From: Streptomyces sp. TP-A0356
Lineage (GTDB): Bacteria > Actinomycetota > Actinomycetes > Streptomycetales > Streptomycetaceae
Assembly (NCBI RefSeq): GCF_001417775.1
Contig: NZ_BBZJ01000013.1
Location: 436,945 to 500,944 of the forward strand
DNA length: 64,000 bases
Direction: 5' to 3'
In this document: one piece after another, positions 36,770 through 45,447 of the stretch
How the letters are laid out: each line of letters opens with the position of its first letter
How positions within the stretch are numbered: the first letter of the stretch is position 1
The notes under the pieces: model-generated
Databases searched by the model: none
The model's input: only the letters and a program-made list of their open reading frames with translations
What the model was told of the DNA's origin: nothing
Position numbers and translations under genes: made by a program

Positions 36770-37166
36770 CCTGGGCCAGGGCTTCGACCGCGGCGGCGTT
36801 CGGGGCGTCGGTCAGGGAGCCGGGCAGGGGCCGACCGTTGCCGCCCGGCTCCCGGTCGCCGTACAACTCGGCGAGAGCCTGGGACGGCTGGAGGCCCCGT
36901 TCCTTGGCTTTGCGCAGCCGACTGATCCAGGACATGCCCTCGTTCACCCCCCGGGGCCCGGCAGCCTGCCGCGGTTCCCACGCGGCAGCCTCCTCTTCGT
37001 CGCCGGCCCACACGTATCCGAGGACCGCACCGCTCTGCTTGTCGACCACCGTGAAGTACTGCACCGGCTTCTCGGTCCAGTCCCGGTAGCGCGGCGGACC
37101 GCCCGGCTTCTCGACGAACATCAGGTCGTCGTCGAAGCGCGGGTTGATCGGCTGCTCACTGCTCAT
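36762..37166 (-). CDS. Candidate immunity protein, paralogue of next gene
   Basis: This 134-residue protein lies immediately downstream of the toxin gene (100 bp). It shares most of its length with the N-terminal domain of the following 381-residue protein: RFDDDL-F against HLDDDMWF, EKPVQYFTVV, GYVWAGDEEEAAAWEPRQAAGPRG, RLRKAKERGLQPSQALAEL and RPLPGSLTDAP. It has no signal peptide or membrane segment. The ATG at 37166 was taken rather than a GTG three codons earlier; GAGGA lies upstream of both. A small protein directly following a polymorphic toxin is the standard immunity position. Confidence 0.6.
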   Translation of the reverse strand: MSSEQPINPRFDDDLMFVEKPGGPPRYRDWTEKPVQYFTVVDKQSGAVLGYVWAGDEEEAAAWEPRQAAGPRGVNEGMSWISRLRKAKERGLQPSQALAELYGDREPGGNGRPLPGSLTDAPNAAAVEALAQGD

Positions 37167-37266
37167 GAAGTCCACATTCCTCTAGCTCTACCTGATGCGC
37201 AACGGCGGTCCGGCCGACGACCGGCCTCCAACTTTGCTGGCGGGCCAGGTCCGCCGAGGCCGTTCC

Positions 37267-39852
37267 CTACGGCCTCGGCAGGACCTCACCGTAGACGTGC
37301 CACTTGCCCGCCTCGTCCATGAAGACGCGCGTCACCTTGTACTCCGTACCGCTGGCGAGGAGCAATTCCCGTTCTCCGGGGTTTGCGGAGATGTGGTCGA
37401 TCCAGAGGGCAGGCGTACCCTTCGGCACCCGCCAGTGCATGTACACCGGCTTGTGCCTGAAGGGCCCGGGCACCGTCTTGCCGAGCGCCGTGGAGGTGTA
37501 CGCGGGGTCGTCGTACGTGTTGCCCAGCATCTCGAGTGGCGACCTCAAGTTGAGGTGGTCGATCCCAGTGCCGCGGATGACCATGACGTCCTCGGGCACA
37601 GGGCGGGCGCCCATGACCTGATTCATCTCGTCGATGGTGTGCAGGACCTTGGGGGACACGTCGGGGTATTTGCCCCGGAGGTGGCCGTTGATCTGCGTGT
37701 AGTAGAAGCCGCTGTAGGTATGCAGCGCCTCCCTCTTGGAGGGCTCGAGCTGGTCCAGGAAGTCGTTCCAGTACGCGTCGCCGTAGTTCTGCCCCGCTTC
37801 GTCGGTCACGCTGGGCGCGGGGTTCGTGCCGCGCTCCAGTTCGGCTGTGGCCACCGCGTGCTTCTCCGCGTCGGTGGCCAGCTGGTTGAAGTCGTCCACC
37901 GACATGTGCGGCTTGTACTCGAACGGCTCCCCGGCCCCGCCATGCCCTGGCACATCCGTTCCGCGCTGGCCGGGGACAGCCGGGGTGTCGGCGCCGTGGT
38001 GGGCGCCGGTGTCCGCCAGATCGTGAGGGACACCCCCGTGGTCGCCGACGTGCGCGGCGTCGTGACCCGTGCCGTCGTGGCCCGCGTCATGGTGGTCGTG
38101 CCCGGACCCGTCGTGCCCGGACCCGTCGTGCCCGGACCCGTCGTGCCCGGACCCGTCGTGCCCGGACCCGTCGTGCCCGGACCCGTCGTGCCCGCCCGGC
38201 GGCGTGTCGTGGCCGCCTGGGTGCGGCGTGGTCGTCGGGGCGTCGTGCGGGTTGCCGGGCACCTCGTGCGTCGTGGTCGGCACGTCGTGCGTGGGGCTGA
38301 CCGTCGTCTCGTGGTACCACGCGGGGGTCGGGCCGGAGTGACCGCCCGCCGAGACCGCGTCCTTCGTGCTGTGCGGGATGCCGCCGTGGACACCGTCGCT
38401 CGGGGCATGCGTGGCGGGGCTGTGGACGTCGGCGCCCGCGGAGTGCGGAACCCCGCCGTACACACCGTGCGAGGTGTGCGGCATGCCGCCGTACACACCG
38501 TCCGTCGTGTGCCCGACTCCACCGTGCACACCGTCCGCCGCCGCGTGGGTGACCCCCGCGGGCACCGGCGGCTGGTTCGGGATCGTCCAGTGGGCGGGGA
38601 GCCCAGGGGCCACCTCATGGGGCACCGGCGTCTTGTCGATGGTGCCGTCGTGCCCGAGGAGGTTGCCGTTCGTGTCCAGCAGGCGGCCGTCCGGCAGATG
38701 CACGGAGCCGTCCGGCAGCTTGGGGATGTCGACGTGGCCGATGCCCTTCAGCGCCTTGGTGACATCGCCGATCTTCGACAGACCCGCACCCACGCCCTTG
38801 CCGACATACGTCATCGGGTCGATGATCCGGCCCGCCTTGCCCGCCAACGAGATCGCCTTCGCGACCGCGCCCGCCTTGCCCGCGCCCGCCACCGCCGCAC
38901 CCTCACCACCCGTGAACACGGTCGTGAGCACGTTGAAGGTGACCGCGCCCGCGGCCCGAGCCGGATTCTTGCCCCACTCGTCCCACGCCACCAACGCCTT
39001 GCCGGTCTGCTTCATCGTGTTCCGCGACTCACGCAACCACGACGGCATCATGTTGTCCGGCATCGTCCAGAACAACGCGTTCATGCCAGGGATCGTGGAG
39101 ATCGTCAGACCGGTCGCCAGCTGCGCAAGCCCCTTCCACGCCTGACCCATCGCCGCCCAGCCATCGCACCCCACCAGCGTGCCCAGGCCCTTGATCGTCC
39201 CCCAGATACCGTCCACGACGATGCCGTCCCACAGGAACGACTTCACCCAGTGGCCGATCTCGTACCAGTGGTGCTTCTGCTCCACCGGGTCACCCCAGGG
39301 AAGCTTCGCGTTCTTCATGTCCGCCGCGTTGAACCCGTACTGGTCCTTACGGTCCGAACCATCCCCCGCCACCATCTGCGTGCCATGGAACAACGCAGTG
39401 ATCTTGTTGTGGCAGGTCCGCTCCGCCGCCCAGAACGCCGCCACCGTCGCGGTGATCTCGTCCCGGATCTGGTTGTGCCGGTGGACCTTGTCCTCGTCGT
39501 ACTCCCAGTCCTTGTCGTCCTTCACCGAGCTGACGAACGTCGTCGCGTCGGCCTTCAGCTGCTTCAGCTTCTCGACAAGAGGACGGACCTCGACCGCATA
39601 CGACGACAGCGCCGAGGACACCTTCTCCAGACCGTCCGCGAAACCATGCGCCCGCTCCGCCACCGGCTTCGTCGTCGCGAACAGCAACTCCGCCTCCGGC
39701 GCCTTGTAATACGCCGACAAGCCCTGGAACTGAGAATGGACATCCTGACCCGTGGAACGCAGATGCGACGCATCCGCCTTCAGATCACCGTAGTCCTTCT
39801 CCAGCTCCGCCAGGTTCCCCGTGAACTGCGGAATCTCCTCCGGCTTGATCAC
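37267..39852 (-). CDS. Type VII polymorphic toxin with ADP-ribosyltransferase C-terminus
   Basis: This is an 861-residue protein. Residues about 1-200 are helical and WXG100/LXG-like ([20 protein letters not shown] and onward), the usual export module. Residues about 200-370 include hydrophobic and Gly/Ala/Lys stretches. Residues about 430-600 are low complexity, with GVYGG-PH repeats and six HDGSG repeats. The C-terminal region of about 180 residues has the three ART signature elements: VIRGTG (Arg about 759), AYTSTALG (STS about 785) and GERELLL (ExE about 825). This predicts an arginine-type mono-ADP-ribosyltransferase of the exoenzyme class. It overlaps the upstream DUF6507-like gene by 4 bp and is followed by two related candidate immunity genes. 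Confidence 0.82.
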   Translation of the reverse strand: MIKPEEIPQFTGNLAELEKDYGDLKADASHLRSTGQDVHSQFQGLSAYYKAPEAELLFATTKPVAERAHGFADGLEKVSSALSSYAVEVRPLVEKLKQLKADATTFVSSVKDDKDWEYDEDKVHRHNQIRDEITATVAAFWAAERTCHNKITALFHGTQMVAGDGSDRKDQYGFNAADMKNAKLPWGDPVEQKHHWYEIGHWVKSFLWDGIVVDGIWGTIKGLGTLVGCDGWAAMGQAWKGLAQLATGLTISTIPGMNALFWTMPDNMMPSWLRESRNTMKQTGKALVAWDEWGKNPARAAGAVTFNVLTTVFTGGEGAAVAGAGKAGAVAKAISLAGKAGRIIDPMTYVGKGVGAGLSKIGDVTKALKGIGHVDIPKLPDGSVHLPDGRLLDTNGNLLGHDGTIDKTPVPHEVAPGLPAHWTIPNQPPVPAGVTHAAADGVHGGVGHTTDGVYGGMPHTSHGVYGGVPHSAGADVHSPATHAPSDGVHGGIPHSTKDAVSAGGHSGPTPAWYHETTVSPTHDVPTTTHEVPGNPHDAPTTTPHPGGHDTPPGGHDGSGHDGSGHDGSGHDGSGHDGSGHDGSGHDHHDAGHDGTGHDAAHVGDHGGVPHDLADTGAHHGADTPAVPGQRGTDVPGHGGAGEPFEYKPHMSVDDFNQLATDAEKHAVATAELERGTNPAPSVTDEAGQNYGDAYWNDFLDQLEPSKREALHTYSGFYYTQINGHLRGKYPDVSPKVLHTIDEMNQVMGARPVPEDVMVIRGTGIDHLNLRSPLEMLGNTYDDPAYTSTALGKTVPGPFRHKPVYMHWRVPKGTPALWIDHISANPGERELLLASGTEYKVTRVFMDEAGKWHVYGEVLPRP
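38101..38190 (-). repeat. Six perfect 15-bp repeats encoding HDGSG
   Basis: Six identical head-to-tail units (CCCGGACCCGTCGTG on the plus strand) encode six HDGSG pentapeptides in the linker of the toxin, around residues 554-584. Perfect identity suggests recent slippage and a copy number that may vary between strains. Confidence 0.95.
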
Positions 39853-40238
39853 GCCCGCCCCGCCCCCGGCATGTCCACCCGCGGCGCCGCCAGCGCCCTG
39901 CGCTGCGCCTCCCGCGCCATATGCTCATCTCCCCGCAGATACGCCGTCGTCGCATCCACCGCACCCTGCAACGACTTACCAGCACGCGCCGCGATGAACT
40001 GCAGATCCTTCGTCGCATGCTCCGCGTACTGCGAGAGCGCAAGGGCCACCAGACCACCCTGCTGCTTCCCGGACCCCTCCCCGCCCCCACCCTCCGCGGA
40101 AATGGTGCCGGCATGACTCGCCGCCGACGTCAGATGCTTCCCGAACGCCTTCGCATGATCCTCGATGTGCGACGCCGTCGTACCCGTCGTCCTCAACACA
40201 TGCGAAATACCCTGCGGCTTCAGATCCCAGCCGGTCAT
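39849..40238 (-). CDS. DUF6507-like ESX-associated protein
   Basis: This is a 129-residue helical protein that begins [19 protein letters not shown]. It has a WXG100-like length for its helical part, a Gly/Glu/Ser-rich break in the middle ([14 protein letters not shown]) and a second helical half ([19 protein letters not shown]). The C-terminus is Ala/Arg/Pro-rich. It resembles proteins labelled DUF6507 in Streptomyces type VII loci, as I recall. It may be a small ESX partner or chaperone that forms a helical bundle with the toxin N-terminus. It overlaps the toxin gene by 4 bp, so the two are made together. Confidence 0.65.
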   Translation of the reverse strand: MTGWDLKPQGISHVLRTTGTTASHIEDHAKAFGKHLTSAASHAGTISAEGGGGEGSGKQQGGLVALALSQYAEHATKDLQFIAARAGKSLQGAVDATTAYLRGDEHMAREAQRRALAAPRVDMPGAGRA

Positions 40239-40280
40239 CCCGCGTCGCCCTCTGTTCCCCGTCGATCCACCGTCGAACCC

Positions 40281-40595
40281 TCAGCCGATGTTGTGAACCG
40301 CCGCCTTCGCCTTCGCCAGCGTCGACTGCGCCGTCGAGTCATTCAGCTCCAACGTCGACTTCAGCAACGCGATGATGCTCTTCACCTCCTGCGACGCACT
40401 CTTCCACCGCTGCTCCTTGCCGTGGTACTCGTCCGCCACCCCATCGGCCCTGAAGTCGGCCATCGCCGCCTTCACCTGACGGTCACGCTCCGCGATCAAC
40501 GTCTCCAACTGACCGATCACCGACTGGATGTGACCCTGCACATCCGCCGACGCACCCGTGTCATACGACCGACGGTCCGCACCCGAACCCGCCAT
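40281..40595 (-). CDS. ESAT-6-like (WXG100 superfamily) small protein
   Basis: This is a 104-residue, all-helical protein of ESAT-6 size. Two long amphipathic helices (about 16-50 and 62-100) flank a turn at DEYHGKEQRWKS, where the usual W-x-G is replaced by YHG with a nearby Trp. Proteins of this kind are often annotated as ESAT-6-family type VII substrates. The ATG at 40595 has GGGAG 9 bp upstream; the longer frame to 40844 runs into repeat sequence and is rejected. It is second in the island, after the other WXG100 gene, and probably pairs with it or with the toxin. Confidence 0.8.
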   Translation of the reverse strand: MAGSGADRRSYDTGASADVQGHIQSVIGQLETLIAERDRQVKAAMADFRADGVADEYHGKEQRWKSASQEVKSIIALLKSTLELNDSTAQSTLAKAKAAVHNIG

Positions 40596-40621
40596 CACAC
40601 ACCACTCCCCGTAATAGAGAC

Positions 40622-40753
40622 ATCCACCGAAACGTCCACCGAAACACCCACGGACACGACCATCGACACGACCATCGACGCGTCCGCCGACACGACCACC
40701 GAGGGGCCCACCGACACGACCACGGAAGGGCCCACCGAGAGGCCCACACCGCC
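40622..40753. repeat. Eleven imperfect 12-bp tandem repeats between the two WXG100 genes
   Basis: Successive 12-bp units follow the pattern GACCACCGACAC with one to five changes each, over about 132 bp. They fill most of the 175-bp spacer between the two small ESX-type genes. On the plus strand they would read as Thr/Asp/Glu-rich tetrapeptides, but no gene start is present. On the transcribed (minus) strand they form part of the message between the two genes. Confidence 0.8.
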
Positions 40754-40770
40754 ACCGGACACAGCGACGC

Positions 40771-41097
40771 TCAGCGGAACCGCGCCCCGTCGAAGTTCGC
40801 CGCCCCCATCTGACGCCGCGCGTTCTCACCCTGCTCCTGGTCACCCGACCCGAACGCCGACTCCATCCCCGACTGACCGCCCAAGATCGCCGCCAGCGAA
40901 CCGTTCAGCTCCTTCGCGATCCCGTCCGCCCGCGCCTTGAACTGATCGAACGCCACCCGGCCCGCACCGTGGAACTTCCCCTCCAACGGCTCCGCCGCCT
41001 GCGCCAACTGACGCACCAGCGACCCCAGATCGCTACTCGACCCACGCGAGTCCTTCATCAGCGTCGACAGGGTCTGCGCCCCCATGTCGAACTTCAT
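40771..41097 (-). CDS. WXG100-family small secreted protein
   Basis: This is a 108-residue helical protein (MKFDMGAQTLSTLMKDSRGS and onward). The first helix (about 5-40, VRQLAQAAEPLEG) leads into a turn KFHGAGR at 41-47 that corresponds to the W-x-G of WXG100 proteins with Phe replacing Trp, then a second helix (FDQFKARADGIAKELNGSL). The C-terminal tail is Gly/Gln-rich. The ATG at 41097 is preceded by a strong GGGGAGG; the frame to 41166 is rejected. It is the first gene of the type VII island, and its promoter should lie in 41098-41299. Confidence 0.82.
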   Translation of the reverse strand: MKFDMGAQTLSTLMKDSRGSSSDLGSLVRQLAQAAEPLEGKFHGAGRVAFDQFKARADGIAKELNGSLAAILGGQSGMESAFGSGDQEQGENARRQMGAANFDGARFR

Positions 41098-41299
41098 CGC
41101 GACCTCCCCGTTCTCAGCAGCCGGTACGCGCTCCGCACCCGGCGTATACCAAGTCATCTCTATCAACTCAGCGATTGCCGCTGCAATCTGGGGGCTCGGT
41201 GCTCACAGAGCCGTCACATTCCATGACCAAACCCTGGGGGCATATCAGGCATCCTCCACAGCAGCAGCAGCCGGCGCCCGCGGCCGACCGCGGCACCCG

Positions 41300-42478
41300 T
41301 CAGCGTGCCGCCTGGGCCGTCGGGCCCTCGCGGCAGATCAGCAGCAGCGCCCGGTCGTCGTTCACGTCCCTCGCCACCGCCTCGATGAGGTGCCAGGCCG
41401 CGCCGTGGAAACCGCCGGCCACATAGCGGTCCGCCTCGCCCGTGAGGCGGTCGATGCCCTCGACGATGTCGCGTTCGGCCGTCTCCACCAGGCCGTCCGT
41501 GAACAGCATCAGCACGTCGCCGGGACGCAGCAAGCCCTTCACCGGGTCGAACTGGGCGCCGTCGTAGACCCCGAGGAGGGGGCCCTCCGCCGCCTTCTCC
41601 TCCCAGCGGCCGCTGCCCGCGCTGAGCTGCAGGCCCGGCGGGTGTCCGGCCGAATACAGTTCGTAGTCGCCCGACTCCAGGTCGAGGACCAGGTGGATGG
41701 AGGTGGCGAAGCCCTCGTCCCAGTCCTGGCGCAGCAGATAGCCGTTCGCCGCCGGCAGGAACGCGTGTGGTGGGAGCGATCCCAGCAGCCCGCCGAACGC
41801 CCCGGACAACAGCAGGGCGCGCGAGCCGGCGTCCATGCCCTTGCCGGAGACATCGGTCAGGACGACCTCCAGGGTGCGGCCGCCGTTCGTCCGGGCCGCC
41901 ACCACGAAGTCACCCGAGAACGACTGCCCGCCGGCCGGTCTGAGCGCCATCTCGCGGTGCCAGCCCAGCGGCAGCTTCGGCAACTTGCTCTGCACGCGGA
42001 TGCGTTCGCGCAGGTCGAAGAGCATGGTTCCGCCACGCCGCCACGGCACCCCGACCCGGCTGCGGAACTGTGCGATCAGCAGGCCGAAGAACCCGCAGGC
42101 CGCGACCACGAGCACGATGCCGGGCGTGACCCTCGACGGCCCCTCGGTGTACGGGCCGAGCTTCACGGACTCGACGATCAGCGCGGTGGCGGCAGCGGCG
42201 TACAGGCCGAGCAGGCTGGAGGGGCGCAGCAGCAGACCGCCCGCCACGATCGGCAGGACGAGGACGGCCGGCGAGCACCACACGGGATCGAACAGGGTGG
42301 TCGCGGCGATCACCGGTACGGTCAGCAGCAGACCGGCCAGGGCCACCCAGTCCGAGCCGTCCCCGCGGAAGTAGTCCACGGCGGATCTGCGCACGCCGGT
42401 TCGGGCCCGGTGCCACTGCTTCTTCAACCGGGCCGTGAACGTTTCGGCTTCCGCGCGCCGCTCTCGTCCTGCTGCCAT
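41300..42478 (-). CDS. Membrane PP2C (SpoIIE-type) phosphatase
   Basis: This is a 392-residue protein. About four transmembrane helices occupy residues 45-140. A SpoIIE-like PP2C serine/threonine phosphatase domain follows (about 170-385), with metal-binding aspartates in FSGDFVVA and LTDVSGKGMDAG. LFTDGLVE lies near 335 and DDRALLLI at the end. Such enzymes usually dephosphorylate anti-anti-sigma factors. No partner regulator gene is adjacent. It lies about 200 bp upstream of the first WXG100 gene on the same strand, but it looks like an independent unit. Confidence 0.87.
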   Translation of the reverse strand: MAAGRERRAEAETFTARLKKQWHRARTGVRRSAVDYFRGDGSDWVALAGLLLTVPVIAATTLFDPVWCSPAVLVLPIVAGGLLLRPSSLLGLYAAAATALIVESVKLGPYTEGPSRVTPGIVLVVAACGFFGLLIAQFRSRVGVPWRRGGTMLFDLRERIRVQSKLPKLPLGWHREMALRPAGGQSFSGDFVVAARTNGGRTLEVVLTDVSGKGMDAGSRALLLSGAFGGLLGSLPPHAFLPAANGYLLRQDWDEGFATSIHLVLDLESGDYELYSAGHPPGLQLSAGSGRWEEKAAEGPLLGVYDGAQFDPVKGLLRPGDVLMLFTDGLVETAERDIVEGIDRLTGEADRYVAGGFHGAAWHLIEAVARDVNDDRALLLICREGPTAQAAR

Positions 42479-42627
42479 TGTTCGGGACCCTATCCATCCG
42501 ACCAGCCGCTTGGCACGGGAGGTCCCACTTGTCCCCCGTCCGAGCGCTGAACTTCACAGGAAAGCGGCTCGGGCAACCGGGGAGAAATCCCCTCGCTCGT
42601 CCCGCATTGCCCTGGTAGGCATGGCTC

Positions 42628-43857
42628 ATGACCACAGACGTGCGGGTGTTGCGACAGGACGAGTGGGACGGCTGGTACGCCAACCTCATCCGGGCCTTCG
42701 GCGGCGTGGACGAATCACCCGAAGAGCGAGGACTCTGGCGTGAACTCACGGAATTCGACCGCTCGCTCGGCATTTGGGACGGCGAGGTGTGCGTGGGCAC
42801 GGCGGGCGCGTTCGGCTTCCGCCTCACCGTCCCCGGCGGCGCCTCGGTTCCCGCGGCGGGCATCACGATGGTGAGCGTCGCGGCCACGCACCGCCGCCGC
42901 GGAGTGCTGACATCGATGATGCGCCGGCAGCTGGACGACATCCGCTCCGGGGGCGAGCCGCTGGCGGTGCTGACCGCGTCGGAGCCCGAGATCTACGGCA
43001 GGTTCGGATACGGCGCGGCGACCTTCCACACCAGCGCCGAGATCGACACGAGCCGGGTACGTCTGTCCGTCCCGGCCGGCACGGACGAGGTACGGCTGCG
43101 GTACGCGGCCCCCGGCGACGTCCTCGACGCCTGCGAGGCGGTGTACGCGCGGTTGGTGCCCGGCCGCCCGGGCATGCTGGCGCGGCAGCCCGGCTGGGAG
43201 CGGCTGGGAGTACTCGATCCCGTGAGCGAGCGGGACGGCGCGTCGCCACTGCAGTGCGTGGTCGCCGAACGGGACGGCCGGATCACGGGGTACGCACGGT
43301 TCCGTACCAAACTCGACTGGGGGGTGACCGGTCACAACGGCACGGTGCGCCTGACCGATCTGGCCGCACTGGACCCGGCGACGGACGCGGCGTTGTGGCG
43401 CTTCCTGTTCGGTATCGACCTGACGACGACACTGATCGTGCGCGGACGGCCGGCCGACGACGCCTGGCAGCACCTGGTCTCCGACATCCGGCGGTGCCGA
43501 CCACGGCTGCGGGATGCGCTGTACCTGCGGCTCGTCGACGTCGCAGGTGCGCTGGAGGCACGGACGTACCAGGCGCCGGTGGACCTGGTGTTCGAGGTCG
43601 AGGACACCTTCTGCCCCTGGAACGCGGGGCGTTGGCGGCTGACGGGGGACGCGAAGGGAGCGTCCTGTGTGCCTACGCCGGATACGGCCGATATCGCTCT
43701 GTCCGTACGGGAGTTGGGTTCGGCCTATCTGGGCGGGGTGTCGCTCATGGCGCTGGCGGCCGCCGGGCGGGTGCGGGAGCTGAGGCGGGGCGCGCTGGCG
43801 GAGGCGTCGCTCGCGTTCGGCTCGGCGGTGGCGCCGTGGCTGCCGCACGGGTTCTGA
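42628..43857 (+). CDS. Eis-like GNAT N-acetyltransferase
   Basis: This is a 409-residue protein with the tripartite Eis layout. An N-terminal GNAT domain (about 1-150) carries the acetyl-CoA motif VSVAATHRRRGVLTSMM. A second GNAT-like domain follows (about 155-290), then a C-terminal SCP2-like domain (about 295-409). It ends ...LPHGF, and a C-terminal Phe carboxylate is a family feature near the active site. Eis enzymes acetylate aminoglycosides, polyamines and protein lysines; the substrate here is unknown. The 3' end overlaps the convergent Nei gene by 113 bp. Confidence 0.85.
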   Translation: MTTDVRVLRQDEWDGWYANLIRAFGGVDESPEERGLWRELTEFDRSLGIWDGEVCVGTAGAFGFRLTVPGGASVPAAGITMVSVAATHRRRGVLTSMMRRQLDDIRSGGEPLAVLTASEPEIYGRFGYGAATFHTSAEIDTSRVRLSVPAGTDEVRLRYAAPGDVLDACEAVYARLVPGRPGMLARQPGWERLGVLDPVSERDGASPLQCVVAERDGRITGYARFRTKLDWGVTGHNGTVRLTDLAALDPATDAALWRFLFGIDLTTTLIVRGRPADDAWQHLVSDIRRCRPRLRDALYLRLVDVAGALEARTYQAPVDLVFEVEDTFCPWNAGRWRLTGDAKGASCVPTPDTADIALSVRELGSAYLGGVSLMALAAAGRVRELRRGALAEASLAFGSAVAPWLPHGF

Positions 43858-44674
43858 CGGGCGGCCGAGGCTTCTGGCAGCCGGGGCACCAGAAGAGGTT
43901 GCGGGCGGCGAGATCGGCGGTGCGGATCTCGCCGCCACAGATGTGGCAGGGCAGGTTCGCCCTGCGGTACACGTACACCTCGCCGCCGTGGTCGTCGACC
44001 CGCGGCGAGCGGCCCATGGCCTCGGGGGTGTGTTCGGGGCGGACGGTGTCGATGCGGTTGTTGCGGACGCCCTCGCGCATCAGGGCGACAAGGTCGGCCC
44101 AGATGGCGTCCCACTCGGCAGGGGTGATGTCCCTGCCGGGCCGGTAGGGGTCGATGCCGTGCCGGAAGAGGACCTCGGCGCGGTAGACGTTGCCGACGCC
44201 CGCGATGATCTTCTGGTCCATGAGCAGCGCGGCGACGGTCGTACGGCTGCGGGAGACGCGCCGGTACGCGACAGCGGGGTCGGCGTCGTCGCGGAGCGGG
44301 TCGGGGCCCAGGCGGCCGTGCAGGGCGGCCTTCTCCTCGTCCGTGACGAGCGCGCAGGTGGTGGGGCCGCGGAGATCGACGTACGAGGTCGCATTCGCGA
44401 GGCGGAGGCGGACCGTGTCGGTGGGCGGGGGCGCGGGGGCGTCGCCGAACGTGACCTTGCCGAAGAGGCCGAGGTGGATGTGCACCCAGTCGCTTTCGCG
44501 GAAGCCCAGGAAGAGGTGCTTGCCGTGCGCGTCGGCGGTGCGCAGCTCGGCGCCGTCGAGGAGGGCGGCGGCGTCGGCGAACTTGCCCTGGGGGCTGCGG
44601 ACGGTGACGGCGCCGCCGGCGAACCGCGCGGCGTAGTCCTTGGCCAGCCGGTGAATGGTGTGCCCCTCAGGCAC
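43745..44674 (-). CDS. nei: Fpg/Nei family DNA glycosylase
   Basis: This is a 309-residue bifunctional DNA glycosylase/AP lyase for oxidised bases. The N-terminal MPEGHTIHRLA has the catalytic Pro2/Glu3 and the H of Nei-type enzymes. The lesion-recognition and helix-two-turn-helix region (about 140-195, DQKIIAGVGNVYRAEVLF) is complete. The C-terminal zinc finger (PCHICGGEIRTADLAARNLFWCPGCQ) has its four cysteines. After the finger comes an unusual Pro/Ala/Arg-rich tail of about 35 residues that is coded inside the 3' end of the convergent acetyltransferase gene. It lies next to rpiB, as in mycobacteria. Confidence 0.92.
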   Translation of the reverse strand: MPEGHTIHRLAKDYAARFAGGAVTVRSPQGKFADAAALLDGAELRTADAHGKHLFLGFRESDWVHIHLGLFGKVTFGDAPAPPPTDTVRLRLANATSYVDLRGPTTCALVTDEEKAALHGRLGPDPLRDDADPAVAYRRVSRSRTTVAALLMDQKIIAGVGNVYRAEVLFRHGIDPYRPGRDITPAEWDAIWADLVALMREGVRNNRIDTVRPEHTPEAMGRSPRVDDHGGEVYVYRRANLPCHICGGEIRTADLAARNLFWCPGCQKPRPPVRTRAAATAPPPSRTRATPPPARPASAPAPARRPPAP

Positions 44675-44920
44675 GCTCCCCCTACCTCCCGATCGACATC
44701 ACAGCCCTGCTCGGAACTCAGCCCTGCCATCCCGGACGCTCCCGGCCCGCGGGCCCCACGGGGGCTCGCCCCTGGGCCGCTTGGGGGCATCGCCCCGGAG
44801 CCCGGGCGGGGACTGCGTCCCTGCATCGGGGGCCGCGCCCCCGCGGGGTCATCGCACCCGCCCGCCGGGTGGGTGCTGCGCCCGCCGGTGGCAGCGTGGT
44901 GGCTCGGCTCCTGGTCCGCT

Positions 44921-44959
44921 CCGGACCCGGACCCGGACCCGGACCTGGACCCGGACCTG
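44921..44959. repeat. Hexanucleotide repeat next to rpiB
   Basis: About six and a half units of CCGGAC/CTGGAC end 2 bp before the rpiB stop codon. The rest of the 287-bp gap to nei is GC-rich with short inverted repeats and no gene. Confidence 0.75.
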
Positions 44960-44961
44960 GC

Positions 44962-45447
44962 TCAGCTCTGCGGGTGGTGGGCCGGGATCGGGGGCAGTTC
45001 GCCCGTCGTCTCGTAGTGCGACAGCATCTCGATGCGCCGGACGTGGCGCTCCTCGCCCGAGAACGGCGTGTTCAGGAACGTCTCCACGAACTTCGTCGCC
45101 TCCTCCAACGTGTGCATCCGCGCACCCACGGCGACGACGTTCGCGTTGTTGTGCTGCCGGCCCAGCGACGCCGTCTCCTCGCTCCACGCGAGGGCCGCCC
45201 GCACGCCCTTCACCTTGTTCGCGGCGATCTGCTCCCCGTTGCCCGAACCGCCGATCACGATGCCGAGGGAGTCGGTGTCCGCCGCCGTACGCTCCGCGGC
45301 GCGGAGACAGAACGGGGGGTAGTCGTCCTGGGCGTCGTAGATGTGCGGCCCGCAGTCGACGGGCTCGTGGCCGGCGGACTTGAGCCACTCGACGAGGTGG
45401 TTCTTCAGTTCGAAGCCGGCATGGTCGGAGCCGAGATACACGCGCAT
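44962..45447 (-). CDS. rpiB: Ribose-5-phosphate isomerase B
   Basis: This 161-residue enzyme interconverts ribose 5-phosphate and ribulose 5-phosphate in the pentose phosphate pathway. The start MRVYLGSDHAGFELK carries the conserved DHAG motif. IGGSGNGEQIAANK near 73 is the phosphate/anomeric loop, and RQHNNANVVAVGAR near 105 has the conserved NNAN. The loop has GSGNGE rather than GSGIG/CGTG of some homologues, as in the actinobacterial subgroup. It is downstream of a divergent permease and upstream of nei. Confidence 0.95.
   Translation of the reverse strand: MRVYLGSDHAGFELKNHLVEWLKSAGHEPVDCGPHIYDAQDDYPPFCLRAAERTAADTDSLGIVIGGSGNGEQIAANKVKGVRAALAWSEETASLGRQHNNANVVAVGARMHTLEEATKFVETFLNTPFSGEERHVRRIEMLSHYETTGELPPIPAHHPQS

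Noticed and set aside
38101..38190. CRISPR-like array
   Set aside because: Units are contiguous 15-bp repeats without spacers and encode HDGSG in frame inside a real gene.
40597..40940. Plus-strand frame with Thr/Asp/Glu tetrapeptide repeats across the WXG100 spacer
   Set aside because: It is created by the 12-bp repeat and runs antisense through both WXG100 genes; there is no start codon with a ribosome-binding site.
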